Made by a program: the position numbers and the translations under genes. A model generated the notes under the pieces. That model was not told the origin of the DNA and made no database searches. It saw nothing but the letters and a program-made list of their open reading frames with translations. Shown piece by piece: positions 1-12,139 of a stretch of DNA of 64,000 bases; position 1 is the stretch's first letter, and every line of letters begins with the position of its first letter. The stretch is from Liquidambar formosana (Eukaryota > Streptophyta > Magnoliopsida > Saxifragales > Altingiaceae), in the NCBI GenBank assembly GCA_039720395.1, contig CM077833.1:16863133-16927132 (forward strand). The letters run 5' to 3'.

Positions 1-70
1 TAAGCCTCTACTGTACAGTAGGAAAGAGTTCAAATCCCATCGTGCAAGAAACTTCGAACTGCGAAATTTT

Positions 71-125
71 AACAAAGAATGATTTTTTTTTTTTTTTTTT
101 TGATAAGCAACAACAAAAAATGATT
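71..125 (-). mobile_element. very short LINE 3' tail insertion
   Basis: A T-run followed by GATAAGCAAC is flanked by near-identical 14 bp repeats (71-84 and 112-125, one mismatch). The T-run plus GATAxGCAAC ending resembles the 3' end of the LINE at 51547. I read it as an extremely 5'-truncated LINE insertion on the minus strand. It could also be a chance T-run between similar words. The preceding 70 bases contain a tRNA B-box-like word (GAGTTCAAATCCC near 29-41) but no full SINE can be shown at the window edge. From 126 to 799 I see only AT-rich DNA with poly(T) tracts. Confidence 0.35.
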
Positions 126-263
126 ACGAAACCTCAGAAATATGTATTATATATTCTCATTTCTCAGTCTCGAAGAAGGTAAATTTTGGACTTTATGACT
201 GTCCTTTTTAATTCCAAGTAAAAAAAAAAAATGTGAAAAGTGACAGAAAAGGTTATTTTTCAT

Positions 264-294
<31 letters not shown>

Positions 295-817
295 TTTTAA
301 AGCTTTGTACAGACTACAGAGACCAATTTGACGAATGATTGAGTCGAGCCAAAGAGAATATATGATGCACAGATTTGAATTATCTGAAAATTTGAAGAAA
401 TAGAATCAGCGGCGTTGCTGGCAACACGGAGTTCCAGCTGCTTCCACGAGGTCAAAGCCTCAAACCTAAAATAAAACAGCGGAGCCGTTCTACACGGAGA
501 CGACGACTTGAGAAATGCGACCACCAATTTTCACTAGATACTCTCCCTCCCTTTCGTAATCATTTTCTACCCGTTAGATGACTTTTATTAGAATAATTGT
601 ATTTTGCATTTTTGCCCTTCTACTTTTATTCAAAAATATTCCACACAGTTTAAGTTTTAAAAAAAATGAAAAACCATTGCACTTGCCCTTATAATTTAAT
701 TCCAAAATATTTTGAACTTTCTAAATATTTTTTCAGGCATCTTATATTCTTAAAGTTTCGTTTTTTGGGTGAGTTATTCTCAAAGTTTCATAATGTGCAT
801 TGAAGCACTATTATGCC

Positions 818-1033
818 TTTCTTTTTTTTTCTTTTTTTTTTTTTTTATACCTAGCAATAAGGTGTTCGAACTGTCAAAGTTACACTAAGCCTCGCTCCCC
901 ACGCGAGGCCATCGTCACATAAAGTCGTTTAATATCCGGGACTGGTAGCTGGCCAAGAGAGATTAATTGGTTTCGAACTCGGGATGTCTAAATTTACAGC
1001 TCGCCTTTTTGCCACCAGGTCAACTCTTGTTGG
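818..1033 (-). mobile_element. tRNA-derived SINE, complete
   Basis: On the minus strand this 216 bp insertion starts with a tRNA-like head: an A-box-like GACCTGGTGGC near its 5' end and a B-box-like CGAGTTCGAAACC about 55 bp later. It ends in a poly(A) tail, seen as T-runs at 818-846. Perfect 18 bp direct repeats flank it (800-817 and 1034-1051, TTGAAGCACTATTATGCC), the mark of LINE-dependent retroposition. The perfect target duplication argues for a fairly recent insertion. SINEs encode no protein and are transcribed by RNA polymerase III. Confidence 0.8.
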
Positions 1034-1477
1034 TTGAAGCACTATTATGCCATTTAAATGTTCAAAATTTAAATAGTAAAAGATCATGTGTCACCTATAT
1101 GATGAATTTGAATTTAAATTTTAAGACAATTATGTTATTTTGTTGAAGAAAATGAAATTGTCTTAATTTAAAAGCTATTAGCAACCCTTCAAACCCTCTC
1201 ATATGTATGCTCCGAAGATTTTAAACCAAGAGAATGGCATTTTGGTCAACAAAATGATGTATTCACCTCAGGGCCTTACTAAATTGGTCACAGGATGGCA
1301 CATGACCATTTTCTATTTAATTTTAGGGTGCTTAGTAGTTAGTACCAAATAATGTAACTTTAAGGATGCATAATATTTTTAAAAAGATAGTTAAAGGGTG
1401 CAAAGTGTTTTTAGTTAAAATATGGGAGAGAGCTTTAATTTTCCTTTTTCTTTTGTAATGTTTTTTCCTGTCTTTGT

Positions 1478-1614
1478 AACTAACCAATCATGGTTAAGTT
1501 AGGATTCGTTTTTTTATCTAGCATTAGGATTTTGAGAATTACACTTAACTGACTAATCATAGTTAAGCTAGGATTCGTTTTTTATCTAGCATTAGGATTT
1601 TGAGAATTACACAA
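1478..1614. repeat. 69 bp tandem duplication
   Basis: Two adjacent copies of a 69 bp unit begin at 1478 and 1547. Both contain TAGGATTCG, ATCTAGCATTAGGATTTTG and GAGAATTACAC with only a few differences. No coding content is seen. The surrounding stretch 1052-1690 is otherwise plain AT-rich intergenic DNA. Confidence 0.75.
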
Positions 1615-1700
1615 AGGGTATATGGGAATCCATTATGAACAAATGTTCAATATGACTTCGTGAGTGGTAAAGAGTGACAAATGGTTGTACTCTCTTTCTT

Positions 1701-2336
1701 TTTCTTCCCTTTTTTTTCTTTTGTTTTTTTGGGTGGTGGGGTGGGGTGCTTAAAGTGAAGATGGATTATTAAGAAGTTAAATGGATCAAAAAAGCAACTC
1801 ATACAAGTCGTCATTACAAATTTGTTGAAGTTTTGTTTATGAAATTTATGCTCCCAACTACGAAATTTATTCAAATTATGATCTAAATTAGTTGCCACGT
1901 CTATTTCTCTATTAGTCGCCTTATCTACTGCACTATTCATTTGCTTATAAATATATCTAAATTCAATTGATTCAAATTTTAAAACTAGATTTGAATTGTC
2001 TTCTATGAGATTTACGATTTTCCAATGCTGCAAATAATCTTTAGTAATTATTTTGATGATCACTTGAGAATCGTTTTCAACAAAAACTCGTTTAAAGCTT
2101 TTTTGTTTTTTTTTCCCCCAAATTATATATAAACCATTTATGAGAGCCACTCATTTTACCATAGGCATCGAAGTAATTTTTACATTGAATGCTTAAGCAA
2201 TAACAAGTTAATTTATCTCTCTCATCCTTAAAAATATAGCCTACTGTCACCGATCGCCTAACATTTAACCTCAATTCATCAAAATTTGACTTGACCCATA
2301 AAGTAGGAGGATTTCTTAATTTATATAATTGCAAGA
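1701..2336 (-). pseudogene. LINE fragment with decayed RNase H-like (RVT_3) domain
   Basis: The minus strand encodes, in two overlapping frames, the start (WVKSNFDELRL, then TVGYIFKDERDKL) and the end (RVFVENDSQVIIKII, then FRYIYKQMNSAVDKATN) of the RNase H-like domain found at the C-terminus of plant non-LTR retrotransposon polyproteins. A frameshift around 2100-2140 separates the halves and the HxxR-N-AD end of the family is altered, so it is not functional. T-rich DNA at 1700-1730 would be the poly(A) tail. TCTCTTTCTT occurs at 1691-1700 and 2337-2346, a possible target duplication. Confidence 0.6.
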
Positions 2337-3577
2337 TCTCTTTCTTAATGGAATCATGTCATTTAAGTTATTTATCTCTCATAAATTAAACCCAATAATT
2401 ATTCTATTAGTAATTTTCCACCCAATTTGACCATATATAGTGGCAACATACCTTCCATTATACAAATCCCCAATCCCCAATTAGCTTTTGGTCCACAAGC
2501 CTTATCCCAAGTAACCAAAGGCATACACGTGCTAGGAGAATTAATCAGACATTACCCATAAAAAAAAGTTCCTAATTATGATACAAACTGTCTGTTGTAT
2601 CCTTTAACTATAGTATGAATGGCCATAGAAGAAAAATTCGGTTTAATAAAAGTTATTTTACCATGCTTGGAGTTTTAGACAAAAGTTAATTAAAGTTATT
2701 TAATCCCTGCATCGAATCTTGGAGTCATATATGGAAATTTAATCAGATTCCTTAATAAACATTTAGCTCATAAAACAAACAAATGAAAATACGATGGATC
2801 TCCTTGAAGGACTCCTCTTAAAGGAAGAATATTCCCTTCAGCACTCTTATTAACACTATAACTGATAAGAATAGAGTAAGAAATAGGATTTATAATATCT
2901 TCTATAATTCAATGAACCAATTTATTTAAAATCATTATTAAGTCAAAACCCTTTCCATAAAATTTCATTGAAGCATATCAAATACCTTTTTCCATAGGAC
3001 TATGCTAGCTATCCCGAATTGAGGATTCCAAACAAACATAAAGGGTGGGCACACCCATTATGGGGCCCACCCTTTGGGTCTATTTGGGAATCCTGAATTC
3101 AGGATATCTAACATTTTGTTTTTCCATATTCAAACTACCATAAAACCATTCTTTCCTCTTTCATTTCTAATCCTAATAAACCAATTTGTGAACAATTAAA
3201 GTATTGTGATTAATTAATCTATTAGGAACAAAGATATAATGACCTGCAAAACACGTTCAAATTTATGAGCTCAGTACAAATGAAAACTCTCCAAAAATGA
3301 ATTTTCTTTGAAATTACAAAATATAATACTGCGGAAAGCGGTGATTAACTCAAAACTTATGTGCATATTCATTGCTCAATTCATTAAATAATATTTACAT
3401 TAATCTTTATACAAACAAAATAAATAAACACGATAATCTTTCTAAATCTCGATCCTAATTCTACTACATGCCTCGAACAACGATAACCTGAAAATATATT
3501 GGAGTGACCGACAACTGCCTAGTAGGAAATCTATTTCCTATTTAACAAATAATGTTTCAAATATCACATGCAAATGA

Positions 3578-3624
3578 AACTCTCGAGAGTTTGAAACTCT
3601 CGAGAGTTGAAACTCTTGAGAGTT
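3578..3624. repeat. three consecutive AACTCTCGAGAGTT palindromes
   Basis: The 14 bp perfect palindrome AACTCTCGAGAGTT occurs at 3578-3591 and 3595-3608, and a one-base variant (AACTCTTGAGAGTT) at 3611-3624, with start spacings of 17 and 16 bp. A weaker half (TGAGAGTTA) follows. No gene adjoins it. It may be a slippage product of a hairpin-forming word. Confidence 0.7.
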
Positions 3625-4195
3625 ACAATCTGAGAGTTAGAATTTTGGTTGTTCAGTTTACAAAAGGATTTTCCAAAGGAATTTATGTTTTTTTTTCTTT
3701 AAAAAAAAAAAGAAAAAAAAAACCTTTAAAAAAATAAATAAATAAAATCCGAAAAGTTATAGTCGTGAAGCAATATGATCTAAAGTTAATTTAAATTTGC
3801 CGAAGAAGAAGAAATTAGGTATTAAAAAAAATAAAATCTGAGTTTAAAATCAAAAATCGTGACATAATTTTATAAACACACACACACACACATATAAATC
3901 TAAATTCATGATTGAGTTCAAGTTGAGAGTGTAAGCCAAGATTTAAGTTTAACCCATTGATGTATATTATTTTCTCATGGCATTCCTACTTTGGGTGGCT
4001 TACTACCATTGTTGGAGCAAGTCTACTCGCAATTCCGATTCATTTGAACAAGCATTCCTACCCATTCCATTTAGTAGGGTAGCAATAGATCTTGTCAATT
4101 AACTCAATCTAGCAGAGCACCAATCAACACCAGTATACCTCCATGTATATATTTACATATATTGTATTGGTTTAATTGTTCTACCATGGTTATTG

Positions 4196-4260
4196 GATCG
4201 AGGCAGGACAAGAGAATATCATTTTTTTTTTTTTTGATCGGTAAAAGGATCAAGGCAAAA
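4196..4260 (-). mobile_element. possible short LINE tail
   Basis: A T-run followed by GATCGGTAAAA lies between two imperfect direct repeats (GGATCGAGGCAGGACAAGAG and GGATCAAGGCAAAATAAGAA). This matches the pattern of a severely 5'-truncated LINE on the minus strand. The mismatches suggest an old event. Confidence 0.3.
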
Positions 4261-6134
4261 TAAGAAAAGATTTGTAGAGGTGTTCATGCCAGAACTCTTA
4301 TTGGCATTCGACATTGCTTCGCTAATATTCTTATACACTTTGTTTTGTAAAGAGAAAAGAAAAAGATGCGGAGTAAAGTTCTAGAGAACGAGTTTGGGTT
4401 ATAGAGAATAACGTGTGGGAGTTTCTAATTCCTGCGTATTTTGACAAGATTTTCCTTTCCCATGAATTACGAGAATTGAGATTTCACGGAAAATTAAAAT
4501 CCCATGATTTAAGCGAAACGAACAACTCACTTTTTATTAATTCCTGAGAATTTGTAACTCCCAACCCCAATTCCCATCAAACGATCAAACCCTAATAGGA
4601 ATTCTAAATCATACACCTTAAATATAATCCAACGATCAATAACAATTCAATTCCAAATATATTGGCTATCGATAAAATCAACAATTATAATTCCTCACTT
4701 TAAATAATAGCATCAAAATATACATCACTTATTAAATAAGAATTAAACCCTTACCTATAATCTTCTCACATTTGAACATATATACGTAGACATAATGATT
4801 GGAATAAGTTCGACAAACCCTCCTGCATAAGCTCTACATGCTTCTCATTCTCATCTCTCAGCTTAGTTTTCACTTGGTTCTCTCACTAGTGATATATATA
4901 TATAAGAGGAATGAAAGAGTTAAAAATATATATATATCTCACCCAAAGGTAAGTCGGCAAGATCCAAACCGAATTGAATCAATAATAATATATAAATATC
5001 ATTCACTTAATAAATATATATATAGACTAATGGAAGATAGTGGAAACTTACCGAAACCAATAGAAAGGATTAGGAACTTCCAAGTTATAAAAATATTCAA
5101 ATTAATTATAACTCCAACATGCTTAAGGCCCACAAAATAGTATTAAACCCAATAACTTGGTACAACCCAATGCAATTATAATAACAAGAAATCTTATGTC
5201 ACAAAAATAATATTTATTTATTTTTCCAAATAAATTTAACCCAATGTAATTTCAAATTAACAAGTAATAAATATCCAGTGTTACAAAAAGCACTTTTAAG
5301 AGGAGGCTTTTTTTTTTTTCCCATAAACTTTTCAAGTATATTAACTAATATCTTAACAATTATTTTATAACTCACATTACATAAAATAATAAGTCTAAAA
5401 TGATTGACCATATTGAGATTGTCCTTCTATGGAAGTAATATAAGTTTCATTTACTTCCTCAAAGGATGACCATCATAAGAAAAATTATTAATAAAAGATA
5501 TTAAAAAAAATTCTTAATTATATTTTAAAATTTTTAGTAAAGTGGTAACCTATGATGAGCATCATCCATGAAACATAAACACAGACATACGATATAGTTA
5601 TAATACAATTCGAATACTCTAACATGACAATTTCTAAAAATATGAAACAAGGCACGACACAATAGAAATATAATAATAAATAAATAAATAAATGCATATT
5701 TATAATTATTTATGTAATTTTTAAATATAAAAGAAAAGAAATTGCACCCACTCGTACACGACACGCACCTCATGGTATAAAAGTTTTAGACAAAAATGCC
5801 TCTCATAAAATAACTGCGATTCAAGCCACTTACTTTATTTAAGATTATTGCAGCACTGCTTTTCCCACTTTTGATAAAGTAAGTATAACTTTGACTTTGC
5901 TTGTAAAACAAAAGAAAGGCAAAAGGAACCCATGAACGCCGACTGTAGAAGCGGAGAGAAGAAAGAGAAGGCGAAGCGATCTGTCGCCGCAACTGACGAT
6001 TCCCTAACATTTTGTTCTCCCCCTCCAGTGACGGCTACCCCTTTTTCTTTTTTCTTTTTTTTTTGGGTGTTCGATTTTCTCGCGTACGGTGCAAATCCAC
6101 TTCAGTCGATGACGAAATCCACCTCCTGCTTACA

Positions 6135-7390
6135 TTTTTTTATTTTTTATTTTGGTAAATGACAATTCATTCCTTCTCAAATTAAATTTACCTATTAAAT
6201 CTTCTCAGGTAACAATCAATATTTTAGAAAGAAAACTAGAATCCCATACACGATTACATTTTACAATATATCTTAACTTAATTAGAGCATCAGCAATTTT
6301 ATTTGCTTCTCTATACAGATAATTAATCTTAATATCCATATTATTTTTTATAATAATATGTCTACAATCACTCATTATACTATAATTCGTCCAAGGACAA
6401 TTATCCAATTGATGCAAACAATTAATAACCAATTTAGAATCACCTTCAACAATCACCTTGTTACAATTTTTTTGCTTTGCTAACAACAAACTATTCCTTA
6501 ATACAATAGCTTCCATTTTAGGAATAGAAATATTCTCCTCAAAGTAATTACAATGCATAACTATTGGTTTACCAAATTGATCACGAATTATTGATCCCGT
6601 AATCCCATGCTTATCTTTAATAGATCCATCAAAATTCAATTTAAACCACTCATTGTCAGGAGGAATCCATCTAATAAACTTTGAATTCTTTTTAAATTTC
6701 TTGTTTTCACTTTCCAAGGATTTATCAAAGTTAATATCATTTCTTGAAAATTTAATCACATAGTCTAAAAAAAGATTAGTAGCTTTCTCTATAATTAAGA
6801 ATTTATTAAAAGTCTCATTTTTAAAATAACATTATTTCGAGTACACCAAATTTGCCAAAGTAAATTAACAATTTTATCAATCTCATAATCTACATTAATA
6901 CTTTTTCGAGAAAAGTATTTGTTCAGATTCAAAATCCAATTAAATAAATCTTTATCATTATCTGTAGGTATAGGACAAGAATTACTAATCAAATTCCACA
7001 CTTCTTTAACTCTAGTACAGGTGATAAATATATGATTAATGTCTTCAATATCTGAATTACAAAGAGGACAAGAACGATCTACATTTACTCCTCTAATAGC
7101 AAGAAATTTTCTACTTGAAAGTTTACCATGAATTAACAACCACATAAAATTTTTTATCTTAGGAGCACTACAAAGCTTCCAAATCCAATTGAAATTTTTC
7201 TTAGGACATATTTTTTCACTTTCTTTTTACACCTCAGCTCCCTATGAAACCACATAGCTGATTTGAGCGAAAAATGCCCATTGGATGCGAGGCCTTACCA
7301 GATCTTATCAGAAATATCCATAATTGGAATAGAAAAATTCAATATGTTTCTTACTAAAGACTTCTCTAGAGATATAATAAACTCTTGATT
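6135..7390 (-). pseudogene. 5'-truncated LINE: zf-RVT and RNase H-like domains
   Basis: Minus-strand remnant of a plant L1-type polyprotein C-terminus. From 7390 down it encodes a stretch with FSLKSAMWF (broken by a stop), then a reverse-transcriptase zinc-binding domain in 7145-6795 (MWLLIHGKLSSRKFL, then CPLCNSDIEDINHIFITC and a W-LL-I-W-TRN ending). The RNase H-like domain follows in 6759-6205 (WFKLNFDGSIKD, GSIIRDQFG, EGDSKLV, YREANKIADALI). At least two breaks make it non-coding today. T-rich DNA at 6135-6160 marks the poly(A) end. Imperfect direct repeats CCACCTCCTGCTTACA (6119) and CCACCTCTACTTACG (7391) could be the target duplication. Confidence 0.75.
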
Positions 7391-7693
7391 CCACCTCTAC
7401 TTACGTCAAGCGGAGACATTCACTCCTCACGTCTTGTCTATGAAGTGTCAGAGAGTGTACTACAAGCGTCTGAGCTGTGTCTCGGAGAAATATCGAAATA
7501 ATTTTATTATTTTTATTTTTTTGTACACTTTGTGTCTATGTTTGACACGTGTTGGTAGTTGTGTCCGACCACGTCACCTTAAAGGCGCGCTTCATAGGCA
7601 TCGTTTTATATATCAAAGTTGATGGTCTTATAAATCAAAGTTGATGGTACCGGGCAAAGCCTTTTTAATTACATACTAATAATAGGATCATAC

Positions 7694-7721
7694 ATCAAGA
7701 TCATTGAAATAGATCTAATTA

Positions 7722-7769
<48 letters not shown>

Positions 7770-7810
7770 ATGTGATTAGATCATTAATTAGATCTATTTC
7801 AATGATCTTG

Positions 7811-7812
<2 letters not shown>
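7694..7812. repeat. perfect 28 bp inverted repeat around a (TA)n tract
   Basis: The 28 bases at 7694-7721 and 7785-7812 are perfect reverse complements of each other (arm core GATCATTGAAATAGATC). They are separated by 63 bp that is mostly (TA)n, and more (TA)n follows at 7812-7836. The whole would fold into a strong hairpin or cruciform. No gene adjoins. Confidence 0.85.
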
Positions 7813-7842
<30 letters not shown>

Positions 7843-7882
7843 TCCAAATAATCAATTATGCCAATAATTATATCTGTATTTT

Positions 7883-8243
7883 TAGGATAAATTACAGAAA
7901 ACCCTTCTGAAGTATGGGGGATCAGCAGATAACCTTTCTTATATTTTAATTTTATCAATATGACTCTCTTATGTTTTAATTTTTGGCAATGTGCATCATT
8001 ATCACTCGCCGTTAATGAAAATTAATGAAAATTAGTCACGTGGTTACGCACGTGATACCATTAACAGACCTGTGTTACCCAAAATCACTCGAACTCTCGC
8101 CGAAATTATGTCCAATTGGGTAATCATCGATGATTGGTTTTGTCTTCCAATTGAATTAGGAGGCACATTGACAAAATTAAAACATAAAGGAGGTTTCTGC
8201 TAACCTTCTCATACTTTAGGGGGGTTTTTTGTAATTTACCCTT
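7883..8243. mobile_element. MITE-like element with GGATAAATTACA termini
   Basis: The left end (AGGATAAATTACAGAAAACCC) and the reverse complement of the right end (AGGGTAAATTACAAAAAACC) form terminal inverted repeats, continuing as (C)TGAAGTAT and (C)TAAAGTAT. The interior shows no coding potential. A clean target duplication could not be fixed, so the superfamily is open. Confidence 0.55.
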
Positions 8244-10305
8244 ATTTTTATTTTAATGGACAATATATCAAAAGTGTTTGAGCCAAAAAAATAAATAAAA
8301 ATAAAAAATCAAGTTCAATTTTTTTTTTTTTTAATAATATGAACAGACTTTCAACCCAATTTTTTTTCCTTGTCATTAGTAATATAAGACATCCTCTATT
8401 TTTTAAAAGGCCTAAGTTGTTACATAGACCCATTATTTTACGTATAAAATGACTTTGTCCCATCAAAATGCTTCGTCATATATTCTCTCTTTAATGAAAA
8501 CATCCTCTTAACAATTACGACGAGGAATTCTTTACAGAACCCATTTGATTAAGAGCTTCCAAAATCGTCTGCGTGAGAGGGAGAGAGTAGCTAGGCCAGC
8601 TAGCGAACCAAATCCCATACCCCTCCTAATTTCGCAGTTTTTCTTCTGTGCTTCAATTTTTTTAAATTTTATTGAAGTGGTAGGGCCAATCCAAAGGCTT
8701 CCTGCTGCACAAGTAAAATGATTTAATTAGCCATCTAAATTAGTTTAGCGGAAGGTTTTGATTTCTCCTTTCCACTCTCTTTTGGACCTTTTGGTATTAG
8801 TAACTAATTGAGTTTATCTTAAAGGGAAACAATAATAATAATAAAATAATTCAAAGAGTGAATTCAAAAAAAAAAAAAAAAAAAAAAATGATTGTATGAC
8901 AATTTTAAAATTAGAGTAAGTTCATAAAAAAAAGAACCATATTCACGACCTGTACCCTCCCCCCGACCATTTCGAATCCCAGAAAGGAAAAAAATAAAAT
9001 AAGAAATAAAAAATCCCAATGAGCACTCCAAAAGTCTGGCTATAGCGGCTTGAAAAAAGGATGAAGTGAATTTTTTAATTATTCGCCAACACATTGACGT
9101 TGGTGGCGTTTTGTATTTATGCTAGCTGGTCCTCAGCTGGGCCTAAACAATTACCCAGGCCCGGCCTTTTCTCAAAGGGTCAAAAGAGTAATAATAAAAG
9201 ATTTAGAAGGACAATACTTAGAGGAGCCCCTCCTTACTTTTACTCCCCATTCGCCAAGTGTCTAAAAAATTAAATGAGAATTGATTATAATATGCATCCC
9301 TTTGTTATGTAATTATGAACATGTGTCTATGTATTTATGTCTATTGTTTTCGTATCCAAATGAATATAAATACATGTCCGTATCTAAATATTTATATATT
9401 AAAAAATTAATTATGATATATGGCATAATATGAATGAGAGAAAGGATTAGAGGACTCTAACCCTCTATATGGTTTGCGGAATCTACCAAGGAAAAAAAAA
9501 AAGGGGGGGAAAAAAATGAGAAAAGAAAATGAAAGGAATTGAAAAACGGAATATATTATATCAAACCAAAATTATTTTACGTCTTATTCTTCCTCCAATT
9601 TTCCATTAGAACCAAATAAGGAAAAGTATAATTCCTTATATTTAATTTTTTGTTCCTTGATAAAAATCTGAAAACCAAATAAAATTTAATGAGCCAAGTA
9701 TTGTCCATATGAAAATATGACTACTCAAGCAGCATCAGGCTAGGGTGCTAGGCCAAGCCATGCTTAAACATTTTAAGGCTTGGATTCTGCCCTAAATGTA
9801 ACGATCTTATAAATTTAGGCCTGGCCTACATAGCTATGCATGACATGCGTCTCATTGATTCATACTACCCAAATGGCCAAATGTTAGGTTAGAACTTAGA
9901 ACCTTCCTAGACGAAGGTATAGGGTTCAAGAAATATTGATCCTTCATCTTTTTTCCCTTTTTTTTCTTCTTTTTTTATTTTTTTTATTTTTTTTTATTTT
10001 TTATTTATGGTAACATGGAATTAAATTAAAAACAAATACATATATATACACACAATGTTAGGATATAAGACCAAGCTCAAGCATATACTCCAAAAGGGTT
10101 TTTAAAAATTGACCATAATGTAATTTTTTTTTTATAAAAAAAAACTCTATCTGTAACTCATATTTTGTGAAACTCACCATTGAAAAGACTATCTAATCAA
10201 ACAAGCAGCTTGAATCCTCTTAAAAATTTAGGCAATTCATTCGTAATTATGTAGAAGACAAAAGAATACAGTCATATACTATACAAGACTCCATAATTGA
10301 TTAAT
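8244..10305. other. intergenic, no gene seen
   Basis: AT-rich DNA with many poly(A/T) runs (for example 8867-8889 and 9958-10000). No conserved coding exon is visible on either strand. The 3' end of the UPF0496 gene lies at its right edge, so its 3' UTR probably falls just below 10305. Confidence 0.55.
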
Positions 10306-12139
10306 CTACTGTGCTAACTCTTCAATACAAGAAGTTTTCGTCACTTCCTTAATCACCAAAGCTCTAGCCCGATTAATGGTTACGAGGCACAAATACACAT
10401 GTTCTTCAAGCTCCTCTACTTGGTTCCTAAACCCAATATCGTTCTTCTTAAGCTCCTTTACCACTTCCTGCAAAGAAAACTTATCTTTCCTCCTCTCCAA
10501 ACAGAACTGTATCATTGCCTTGTTGTGTTCAATCTCATCATGAAGCCGAACAACGAGTCTACTCATTGTGTCAAAATCCCTATTCAAAGTATAGGCTCCT
10601 TTCGCGGCTGCATCAAGCTGCTCTCCAGCTTTCCTAAGAAGCCCACTTCTGAAACATTTGAAGTTGACAACTTTCTTCTTCAAACGCTTTAAAGGGAAGC
10701 TGAAAATGGCCGGTCCCATGAGTATTGCAGTGAGAGTATGTGCTGCTAAGACCATGGCAGTGATTGCCACCATACTACATGCCGCCGTGACACAAACCCC
10801 AGAAGCCTTCTTGATGTACTTTATCAGCTTAATCTTCCTGGCCACCTTTTTCCTCTTTGATTTGAGGTTGTACAATATTGATGAGTATTCCTCGTTGATT
10901 AGCTTAAAATCACTTTTGTTAGGGTTGGAAAATGGGTTGTTAAGTACTATAAATGAGCTCAACTCCGAAAAAATCAATCCCAATTTGTCAGGGGAGTAAT
11001 GGTCGATTTTTTCAACTGCTTGTTGAATAAACCGGTAGTTGGATTGAATCTGGTTAATGCCTTTTAGAAGGTGGCTGCAAATTTTTGATGCCTCAGCACT
11101 GACGTCAAAGTACTTGAGCATAAGGGATTTGAGATCGGGCTTTTTGGGAAGGGTTGATGCATCAAGAATAGCGGCTATTGTATCTTGGGCGGGTTCAAGG
11201 AGAACTTCTGAGAATGTGTGATCATGATAGCAGGGTGTAGAGGATGGCTCATTTACTAGTACTTGAACTTTAGTGAAGAAATCTGCGTAGGATTTGGTTC
11301 TCAATGCGCTTAGGTACTCCTCGTTGATGTTCATGCTTTTACGTGGATCTTTCAGTTCCTTTTCGTCTGAAAGCCAAAATAAAATTGTTAAATTACCTTA
11401 GCAATTAATTAGATAATTATTGACATAGTACTGCTACATATATGGCAACTCTAACCTTAATTAAATAATAAAAATATATCAGCATATAAGTGAGGGTGGC
11501 AAAAATATAGCCTGCGGCATGCCCAACATATTATAAATTGTTATTTGTGCTGATAATTTGCAGATGATATGCAAAAGAAAAAAGAAAGAAAATAAAACTC
11601 TAAAGCTAGATTGCATCCAATTAATTAAGATCAGGTAGAAAAGAAAACAACAGATTAGCAATCTAATTAATCTTTGCATAAAATCATGGATAACCCAAAA
11701 AAAAAAAAAAAAAAGGGAAAAAATAAAACAAAAAGAGGATAAATTTGAGGTATTGGAATAATACAGAGAATAAGTGGCTGATTCTTAAATGATTTTTGAA
11801 AAAAAATAAAAATGAAAAGAGTGAAAAATTCTGCTCGTATATATGAAAACAATAGAGTTCCATATTTGTTATTCATTGTTTTTTTCTTCCTTTTCCCCAT
11901 ACTAATTATCTCCTTGCAAAAAGAATAGACATGTCTGACAAGTTTGTCACCTTCTACAAAATAAAACTAATAATATGACACCAAACTACATAGAGGTTCT
12001 CTCTGTCTAGCTGGAAAGTATCTCTATGTATATATATCCACCAATTAATAGATATGATGGTATTGAAATGGAAAGCTGAATCAAGTTATCATAAGAACAC
12101 ACCTTTCTTCATCTTTGAGGCTCTGAATCTTGCCCACAT
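10306..12139 (-). CDS. UPF0496 (DUF677) family protein
   Basis: Two-exon minus-strand gene: exon 1 is 12139-12103 (37 nt), the intron is 12102-11367 with GT-AG ends, and exon 2 is 11366-10306. Joined, it reads 365 residues starting MWARFRASKMKK. The tiny first exon was chosen because its phase joins exon 2 exactly and extends the frame past the internal ATG at 11334. Recognised family features are the SYADFFTKVQVLV start, the cysteine/histidine-rich loop followed by SEVLLEPAQDTI, YFDVSAEASKICSHLL, a basic KSKRKKVARKIK stretch, then a long hydrophobic region (about residues 201-235) and C-terminal amphipathic, coiled-coil-like helices. It resembles the Arabidopsis At3g19330-type members. The family is plant-specific and membrane-associated with poorly known function. 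TATA-like TATATAT near 12318-12326 on the minus strand may be the promoter. The frame is intact. Confidence 0.88.

Larger units (their letters stand above)
2347..6118. other. intergenic, no gene seen
   Basis: AT-rich DNA without credible coding exons on either strand. The short frames here have no family signature and no splice partners. It holds a (CA)n run near 3878-3891, a triple palindrome at 3578-3624, a probable short LINE tail near 4196-4260 and many poly(A/T) tracts. Confidence 0.6.

Noticed and set aside
541..560. Stowaway end (CTCTCCCTCCCTTTCG)
   Set aside because: Resembles a Stowaway terminus, but no matching inverted end was found within 400 bp.
1647..2150. Intact host gene encoding an RNase H-like protein
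   Set aside because: The domain is split by a frameshift and sits between a poly(A) tail and short direct repeats, so it is a LINE remnant.
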